Assembly: GCF_029962835.1 (NCBI RefSeq)
Contig: NC_080577.1
Location: 7,602,501 to 7,666,500, forward strand
Length of the DNA stretch: 64,000 bases
Reading direction: 5' to 3'
From: Magnolia sinica
Lineage: Eukaryota; Streptophyta; Magnoliopsida; Magnoliales; Magnoliaceae
A program made the translations under genes and the position numbers. This document shows positions 39,780 to 48,900 of the stretch, piece after piece. A model generated the notes under the pieces. That model worked only from the letters and a program-made list of their open reading frames with translations. It was not told the DNA's origin and did no database searches. Positions within the stretch are counted from its first letter, which is position 1. Every line of letters begins with the position of its first letter.

Positions 39780-42700
39780 TTAGCGGTCAATTTCATTCAT
39801 TTCATTTACTTCGTGATCAATTCTATGCATTTCACGGTCAATTCCGACGATTCCGTTTTGATTCACAGTCATTTTCATGCATTTCACGGTTATTTCCCTT
39901 CACTTCACGGTCATTTTTATGCATTTCACGATCATTTCCCAACACTTCACGGTCATTTTCATGCATTTCATAGTCAATCCCGACGATTCCGTTTTGATTC
40001 ACGGTCATTTCCATGCATTTCACGGTCAATTCCCTTCACTTCATGGTCATTTCTATACATTTCACGGTCAATTCGCTTCACTTCACAGTCATTTCCATGC
40101 ATTTCACGGTCAATCCTGGCGATTCCGTTTTGATTCACGGTCATTTCCATGCATTTCATGGTCATTTCCCTTCACTTCATGGTCATTTTCATGCATTTCA
40201 CGGTCAATTCCCTTCACTTCACGATCATTTCCATGAATTTCACGGTCATTTCCATGCATTTCACGGTCATTCCCGGCGATTCCGTGTTGATTCACGGTCA
40301 TTTCAATGCATTTCACAGTCAATTACCTTCACTTCACGGTCATTTCCACGCATTTCACGGTCAATTCGCTTCACTTCACAGTCATTTCCATGCATTTCAC
40401 GGTCATTCCCGGCATGGAAATGATCGTGAAATGCGTGGAAATGACCGTGAATCAACACGGAATCGCACGGGACTGACCGTGAAAAGCATGGAAATAACTG
40501 TGAAGTGAAGCGAAATGACCGTGAAATGCGAGGAAATGACCGTGAAGTGAAGGGAATTGACCGTGCAATGCGTTGAAATGACCGTGAATCAACACGGAAT
40601 CACTGGGAATGACCGTGAAATGCATGGAAATGACCGTGAAGTGAAGCGAATTGACCGTGAAATGCGTGGAAATGACCGTGAAGTGAAGGGAATTGACCGT
40701 GAAATGCATGGAAATGATCATGAATCAACACGGAATCGCTGGGAATGACCGTGAAATGCATGGAAATGACCGTGAAGTGAAGCGAATTGACCATTAAATG
40801 TGTGGAAATGACCGTGAAGTGAAGGGAATTGATCGTGAAATGCATGGAAATGACCAAGAATCAACACGGAATTGCTGAGAATGACCGTGAAATGCATGTA
40901 AATGACTGTGAAGTGAAGCGAATTGATCGTGAAATGTGTGGAAATGACCGTGAAGTGAAAGGAATTGACCGTGAAATGCATGGAAATGACCGTGAATCAA
41001 CACGGAATCGCCGGGAATGACCGTGAAATGCATGGAAATGACCGTGAAGTGAAGCAAATTGAACGTGAAATGCATGGAAATGACCGTGAATCTAAATGGA
41101 ATCGCCGGAATTGACCGTGAAATGCATGAAAATGACCGTAAAGTGAAGCGAATTGACCATGAAATGCATGGAAATGACCGTGAAGTGAAGGGAATTGATC
41201 GTGAAATGCATGAAATGACCGTGAAGTGAAGGGAATTGACCGTGAAATGCATGGAAATAACCATGAAGTGAAGCGAATTGACCGTGAAATGCGTGGAAAT
41301 GACCATGAAGTGTAGGGAATTGACCGTGAAGTACATCGAAATGACCATGAATCTAAATGGAATCGTTGGAAATGACCGTGAAATGCATGGAAATGATCAT
41401 GAAGTGAAACGAATTGACCGTGAAGTGAAGAGAATTGATCGTGAAGTGCATCGAAATGACCGTGAATCTAAACGGAATCACTGGAAATGATCATGAAATA
41501 CATGGAAATGACTGTGATGTGAAGCAAATTGACTGTGAAATGCATGGAAATGGCCATGAAGTGATGATAATTGACCGTGAAGTGCATGGAAATGACCGTG
41601 AAATGCATGGAAATGACCGTGAAGTCAAGCAAATTGATCGTGAAATGCATGGAAATGACCGTGAAGTGAAGGGATTTGACTGTGAAGTCAATCATTTCCA
41701 CGCATTTCACGGTTAATTCGCTTCACTTCACGGTCATTTTCATGCATTTCATGGTCATTTCCTGCGATTCCGTTTAGATTCACGGTCATTTCCATGCACT
41801 TCACGGTCAATTCCCTTCACTTCATAGTCATTTCCATGTGTTTCACGGTCATTTCCAGCGATTCCGTTTCGATCCACGATCATTTCGATACACTTCACGG
41901 TTAATTCCCTTCACTTCACAGTCATTTTCATGCATTTCACGGTCAATTCGCTTCACTTCATGGTCATTTCCATGCATTTCACCGACAATTTCGACGATTC
42001 CGTTTACATTCATGGTCATTTTCATGCATTTCACGTTCAATTTGCTTCACTTCACGGTCATTTCCATGCATTTCATTGTCAATTCCCTTCACTTCATGGT
42101 CATTTCCACGCATTTCACGGTCAATTCACTTCACTTCACGGTCATTTTCATGCATTTCACGGTCATTCCTGGCGATTCTGAGTTGATTCACGGTCATTTC
42201 CATGCATTTCATGGTCAATTCCCTTTACTTCACGGTCATTTCTATGCATTTCATGGTCAATTCGCTTCACTTCACGGTCATTTCCATGCATTTCATGGTC
42301 ATTCCCGGTGATTCTATGTTGATTCACGGCCATTTCCATGCATTTCACGATTAATTCCCTTGATTGTCAATTCGCTTCACTTCACGGTCATTTCCATGCA
42401 TTTCACGGTCATATCCGGTGATTCTGTGTTGATTCACGGCCATTTCCATGCATTTCACGATTAATTCCCTTCACTTCACAGTCATTTTCACTTATTTCAC
42501 GGTCAATTCGCTTCACTTCATGGTCATTTCCATGCATTTCACAGTCATTCCCAGCGATTCCGTGTTGATTCACGGTCATTTCCACTCATTTCACGGCCAA
42601 TTCCTTTCGCTTCACGGTCATTTCCATGCATTTCACGGTCAATTCGCTTTACTTCACAGTCATTTCCATGCATTTCACGGTCATTCCCGACGATTCCGTG

Positions 42701-43480
42701 TTGATCCACGGCCATTTCCACACATGTACGTCATTCTCGACGATTCTGTGTTGATTCATGGTCATTTCCATGCTGGGAATGACCGTGAAATGTGTGGAAA
42801 TGACCGTGAAATGCGTGGAAATGATCGTGAATCAATACGAAATCGTCAGGAATGACTGTGAAATGACCATGAAGTGAAGCGAATTGACCATGAAATGCGT
42901 GGAAATGATCATGAAGTGAAGGGAATTGATCGTGAAATGCATTGAAATGATCGTGGATCAACACGGAATCGCCGAGAATGACCGTGAAATGCATGGAAAT
43001 GACCGTGAAGTGAAGCGAATTAACCGTGAAATTCGTGGAAATGACCGTGAAGTGAAGGGAATTGACCGTGAAATGCATGGAAATGACTGTGAATCAAAAC
43101 GAAATCGCCAGGATTGACCGTGAAATGCATGGAAATGACCGTGGAGTGAAGGGAATTGACCGTGAAATGCATGAAAATGACCATGAATCAAGACGGAATC
43201 GCGGGGATTGGCCATGAAATGCATGGAAATGACCGTGAAGTGAAGTGAATTGACCATAAAATGCACAGAAGTGACCGTGAATCAAAGCGGAATCACCGGG
43301 ATTGATCGTGAAATGCATGGAAATGACCGTGAAATGCATAAAAATGACCGTGAAGTGAAGGGAGTTGACCGTGAAATATATGGAAATGACTGTGAATCAA
43401 AGGGGAATCACCGAAATTGACCGTGAAATGCACGGAATTGATCACAAAGTAAATGAAATAAATGAAATTGACCACTAAGT
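39780..43480. repeat. 21-bp satellite array in four alternating-orientation blocks
   Basis: The unit is TTCACGGTCATTTCCATGCA plus one base. Alternating units differ in the second half (TTCACGGTCAATTCCCTTCA or ...GCTTCA). Every few units, a 31-32 bp variant carries 'cattcccggcgattccgtgt'. Blocks: plus 39780-40413, minus 40414-41690, plus 41691-42773, minus 42774-43480. Adjacent blocks are inverted copies able to form hairpins up to about 1 kb. Because 21 is a multiple of three and stops are absent in some phases, long open frames appear on both strands. They are not taken as genes. Confidence 0.92.
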
Positions 43481-43668
43481 GAATGAAATGGATTTTCAAC
43501 CATTAACCTGATGGAATCTTGAAAAATAACTAGGTTAGTTGGTTAAAGTGTCTTCTCTTACCCCAAAATCATATAGGGTACATCAAGTAACTAATTTTAA
43601 TTTAGAAGATATTTTTGTTAAATGAATAAAGAAAGAAATGAAAAAGAGAGAGAAAATTTTTTTATATG

Positions 43669-43671
<3 letters not shown>

Positions 43672-43734
<63 letters not shown>
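43672..43734. repeat. (TA)n microsatellite in the right arm of the foldback element
   Basis: About 63 bp of alternating A/T. The left arm has only a short, interrupted counterpart (39567-39590), so the run expanded after the arms formed. Confidence 0.95.
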
Positions 43735-43738
<4 letters not shown>

Positions 43739-44515
43739 TGTGTTAGAGAAAATTATAGGTAGAATAAAGTTCTCCATGAAAAAAATAATAATAAATTGTA
43801 AAAGCAGTCCGTCTATGGCTACGGTTGTAATCCGTAGCCATAAGGGCCTCCAGGTGCGCACGGCCCCACTGGACAAGCCAGATCTGGGGGCCGGACGGTC
43901 CTTTATGGCTATGGATAGACCATCTATTGCTACGGTTATAATCCGTAGCTATAGGTCTGTCCATATCATATGGCATTACCATTCTGCTTTGAACGGCCAC
44001 AGTTGAAATCCTTTTAAATGACACAAAAGTTTTTGATTATTATGAAATTTGTTTGTCCTCTTCATCCCAGTCTTTGTGACATTATTGATAGAATGGATGG
44101 AAAATAAATGTTATGGTGGGCCCTACAAAAGTTTCAACTATGAAAATCAATTTTCTGCTGCTCTTTGTGGTGTGGTCCAGTTGATCTTTTGGATATAATT
44201 TTTTCTTTTTTCTTTATAATGCTCCGAAATGATCTCGAAATATGAATGAACGTTGGGATATAATAAATATATGACTGTGGGGCCACGTAACGTTGATCTC
44301 TTTTGAACTGTTCGTACAACTCGGAGTTTGAGGAGCGTCAGCGCTCGTCGTCGAGCACCAGCCGATCCGCTTGAAGGAAAAAGCAGGACCATTTTCGACA
44401 TTCGGGAAGGCGTCCGTACAGCTGGGGCTTATTCTGGAAAGGGAAAATGAGGTGGGCCTCAACGTTTAAATGGGCCATAAATGGGTCGTACAGTGGGAAG
44501 TTTCTCTTCGTTTTT

Positions 44516-45979
44516 TTTCCTCTGTTGATTTTTTTTTGTTTTTTAAATTTTTTGTGGACGGCTGGGATTCGGCTTTTTCCCTCTGTTGAATCTCCATGTC
44601 ATTTATGCGCGCATCTCATGTGGATTCAGAACCGTTGGTTATGTCCTCATGATCCACATGGCTAGATCAAATAGGCAACTGCGATTTTGAGCCGTGGACA
44701 ACTTATAATAAGAACCGTTCATCGGGTAGGCTGGAACCCAGAAATCATGATGATAAAAAACGCAGGCAGGCGGGACCATAGGATTCCGCCGACCTTTGGT
44801 TTGTATTGAACCCTACATTGTTGTCTATATTTCATCCAATCCATTGGTCTAACTTATCTCATCAGGATGAAACCATTCTCAAAAAACCACACTATTCCAA
44901 AACTACGGTGGTCCATAACATCAGAATCTGGGTGTTTAGCCATAATTCCCTATCATATGGCCCACCCGAGTGTTACATCAGCATGATTTTTGGGATCAAG
45001 GGCCAACACCGCATGTTGTATCTGATGGACGGGGTAGATCTCATATGCAAAGTTTTCTCCAGTGTCTACGGCTCATTATGCTACTACCACCCAAAAAAAA
45101 AAAAAAAACTGTTCACCACAGCATTCCTCTTCCCTTTTTCACAACCATCCATCTTTACACGTTGGTTCGACTCAACATGGCCCACATCTGATTTTTAGGT
45201 TTTTCTTAGGATATTATTGGGAAAATCTCCCCAAAAATAAAAGTATTTATTTTGAGTTATTAAATAAATCTAAAATATAAATATACGTTATATAATAATT
45301 TCCTTAATAATTTTTCAAGTTAATATCACCATAAAAATGCAACATTTTAAAATCAATTGACATAAAATCGTGTGATAATATTGTTTAGTGTATTTCTCAA
45401 GATAATATTTTATAACACTGCTAAATACAACAATCAAATATCATTCGGTCTCCGATTTTGCATTGTTGCACCACTCAACAAAAAAGAAAAAAGAAAAAAA
45501 AAGAAGACTTATCAGAGCATCTGATTCACCTACAGCCACCATTTGCTAACCTGGTCTTCTTTTGCAGCCCATTTTTGTAAAATCATCATGGTTTGCATCC
45601 CCACGCCATTGTTCCCTGTAGTGTGGCCGACCTAAGTCTTTTATCTGCCTAATTTTTGCCCCCGGTAGCCAACATCAAGAGGTGAACCTGATGAACAGAG
45701 TAGATATTATACACACAACACGGTGGGCCCACGGAGCTCAGGTTAGGAGTTGTCAAGGAATCCGGTCAAAGAGCAATGAGCCTTTTACTTTCTCTCTTGA
45801 GACGCGCACACACTAGCTTAGGAACATTTATATATAAAATGCAATTTTCAGCTTTCAGTCGACTACTCTCCGCAACATTCACATGGGTCTCCTCTTTAAA
45901 ACAATGGACGACCAAACAATCCCCAAACCAAATGCAAAAACACCCCACACTAAAAACAATAAATGTGTGTATCCTACTA
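44516..45979. other. Right flank of the foldback element and 3' flank of the peroxidase gene
   Basis: 44507-44640 continues the T-rich tRNA-tail repeat ('cctctgttga', 'ggacggctgggattcg', 'gcgcatctcatgtgg'). After that, AT-rich DNA with one A-run (45094) and no exon. The last few hundred bases should include the minus-strand peroxidase 3' UTR. I cannot place its polyadenylation site. Confidence 0.5.
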
Positions 45980-48900
45980 TCAAAGACGCTTAGAGCAATA
46001 CCGCCTTACCTCCCCTTCCGTTCCCAACTTCACTCCTATAGAGCCCATCTTTTCCATTCCCATAGAGAATGCCTGAAAAAACTGGGTCTTGTCCTTCCCT
46101 AGTGCTTGAACCATGGGCCTAGTCCTCGGGTCCAAAAACAGAGCTTGATCTGTGGTTAATAACCCCATCTTAGCCTCTAAATTGCCATAGTACATGTGAT
46201 CGAATGTAAACGGTGTGTTGACGTCGAACGGCACGACCACGTCCTTATTGCCGCCACGATGTGGGCACGACATTTGTAAGGCCTTTAGCAGCCTTCGATC
46301 GATGTACGGGTCCGGCTTCTTGGTCCCGCGATAATTGTACAATCGACTACCGAATTGATTGCAATGTGAGAATCCAATCGTGTGTGCGCCCGAAAGTGCC
46401 ACTAGGTCTGCTTGGCTCAGGCCTTTGGATGCAAAGAGGTTGAGAAGCTGGTCGACGGTGGAGTTTGCACGTGGAAGATTGTCTTTCACCCTCGATGCTA
46501 GTGAAACTTGTCCATCCCTCCTCCCTTTCTTAACAGCATAGTAAGGGCCCCCTGCCTGCAAATGAAAAAAGAACCAAGGTTAGCTACGAAAGTGCAATAA
46601 GGGCTGGTCTGCAGTACCGTGAATCCAGTTGATATGCAAATCAGCTTTTAAGTAGGAATGCAAAAAAAGGCTCTGAAATTCCATCAATTCCCTTTGAATC
46701 CATGCTCTTTTGGCAGCATCGATTTTGAACTTATAGGATTTTCAATCCTGGAATTTGGTGGATTTTTTTGCTAGGATTGAAAACAGTTAACCCAATAATT
46801 TCAATTCTTTCCAACTGCTTTAACTATTCTCTCATCCTCTCCATGAAGAGGCCTTTCAGAAAATCTAAGTTGCCAAACTTCTTTTTTTTTTTTGGTTATA
46901 CACCCGCACGCACACCCCCACACACTCACGCCGAAGTGGGATTTCACCACCCATGGATGCTCGAACCCTTGAATGGGTGTTGAAACTCCTGAGAGTCTAC
47001 CACCCGAGCAAGAGTAAGGATCCATCTAAGTTGCCAAACATGGTTTCTATATTCCATAAGATAGAAAATCAAGGCTGCAAAAGAAAGCCCATAGAATGGA
47101 AATCATAGCTATTTAGAATCCTAAATTTGAATTCTGAAGTTAAAATTCAAATCCAAGGTGCCAAATTTAGAATTCTAGATTTGAATTCTGAAGTTAAAAT
47201 TCAAATCCAAGGTGCCAAACGACCCTGTTGAAAGGGGTATGCATGAATCACTGTGAGGTGCCTAGAATGAAAATTCACTGTGGACAAGGTATTCTAAAAC
47301 GGTTACAAAGCCAACCAGTATGCATTAAGGGGTTGTAACGGTCGTGACATCTATTATGGAAGATTGACACATACGGCCGATAATGATAACCTAACAGTAA
47401 CAGTCCCTTTCGGGAATAAAGTAGATTTTATTTTATTTTTTTCATTAAAAGAAAGAAGTTATAACAGTTATTAGAATATGAGCCCAAAAATGAGGCATAT
47501 CTAAATCTCATGTGAACCACACCACGGGAAATAGTGGGGATTGAAGAGTCTAATGCAAAACAAGGTACGCCAACACCATATGATATTTCAACCTAAACTA
47601 ATTGGGTACAGCGTCCAAACCAATCATCAAATATGCCCCACCTGGAAATGTTTTTTAAGCCTAGTGCCCTCTATGCACCGATTGGGATTCTCCCAATCTT
47701 GTGATCTTCGGTTCAGATTTCAAACCCATGTGACAGATACGCCTAAAGCAAGTCAACCATAAATAGAGCTTACACAAAGCATGCCAACAATGCACTTGTC
47801 TTCAATCGGAGATCGGTGGGCTGCAGCTGCCCAAAAATACGGAAAACAGAACAACCGTTCATAGTCAGCATTCACGAGTTACTAAACCTTTCTAATTATG
47901 TGGATTTCTGCAAAGCTCAGTTCCCAACACAGATGCCATGCTAGCATGTTATAGGTCAGCGAATCCGGAGTCCCTATGATCCCTCTTGGGCCATTTGTGA
48001 TGGCTGTTACATCGTCTTGTCCTTCAGCTTCACTAATTCAAGTGAGCCCCCATAACAAGAAACATTGGAAATCAAGGGCACGTTCGGATACCATCAAATA
48101 AGCGACTTATTTAAGATAAATGAGTTTGGTTTACGATTAGTTATAAATAACTTTTTTACTTGAAAGTATTTAATTGCTCTAGTTAATTTTTTAAACTTTT
48201 TTAATTTCTTATGATTTCTGAAAAGAAACATCAAGAGGGGAGAAGGTGATAAGTATGTTATTTGATAAACATATTTATCTTCTTAATAAGTAAAAAACTA
48301 AAATAAGCTACTTGTGTAATAACTAGCTTATCTTAAGCAACTTACAATCCAAATGGGCCCTAAATGACCATCATTCAGGTATGAAAGGCTAAAAAAGTCA
48401 TGGGTGGATTTGATCCTCATGGGATAATGGTGTGACCGTGTGACATTCACTCCATCTATAGGTTTTCCCAAGTCATGCAAGGACATGAGATGGGCAAATT
48501 AAAAACTCCAGTGGCCTACTGGAGATGGGCAAATTAAAAACTCCAGTAGGCCACTTGCAGGAAACTGTGAGGATGGCACCAATGAAATCTTCTAAGGGAC
48601 TATTGAGATATGTTTATATACCAACTAACCGTTTGATAGGGCAATTCCCAATGGGATAAAGGGAAAATACAAATATCTACCCGTTTTTGGGCTCATCCGC
48701 CAAACATGAGGCGGGGAAATTGATGGGCTGAAAATAATACAGACTCCAGGGATCACCCTAGACAGGAACTCGCCAAGACCCTGGTAACGGGAAATTCATG
48801 TGGCACATACAGCCACGGAGAGGGAAACGGATTGGCTACTCTGGCGGTCGGTGCTATGTGGGCTCCACCACGATGTGTGTGTTTCATCCATGTCATCCAT

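Larger units (their letters stand above)
38749..44506. mobile_element. Giant MULE-like foldback element, 5.76 kb
   Basis: The ends are inverted: GAGAAATTTATGACTGTACG (left) and, as reverse complement, GAGAAACTTCCCACTGTACG (right). Both are followed by 'acccatttatggccc'. An identical 9-bp duplication TTCGTTTTT flanks it at 38740-38748 and 44507-44515, the Mutator hallmark. Each arm is about 1 kb and holds, in mirrored order, 'aagccccagctgtacggacg', 'gcggatcggctggtgctcg', a 'gggccc' repeat part, 'tggctacggttataatccg' palindromes and an AT-rich stretch. The centre (39780-43480) is a 21-bp repeat array that switches strand three times. No transposase is present, so movement would need a MULE elsewhere. 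Confidence 0.9.

Noticed and set aside
39780-43480. Regular short repeats that might suggest a CRISPR-like array
   Set aside because: Units are contiguous with no unique spacers, vary in sequence and orientation, and sit inside a eukaryotic transposon.
39752-43499. Many open frames of 60-184 codons on both strands with repeating HFTVIS / CISRSF / MHGNDREV units
   Set aside because: They come from a 21-bp (7-codon) repeat that stays open in several frames on both strands at once; there is no start context, splice structure or domain, so they are not genes.
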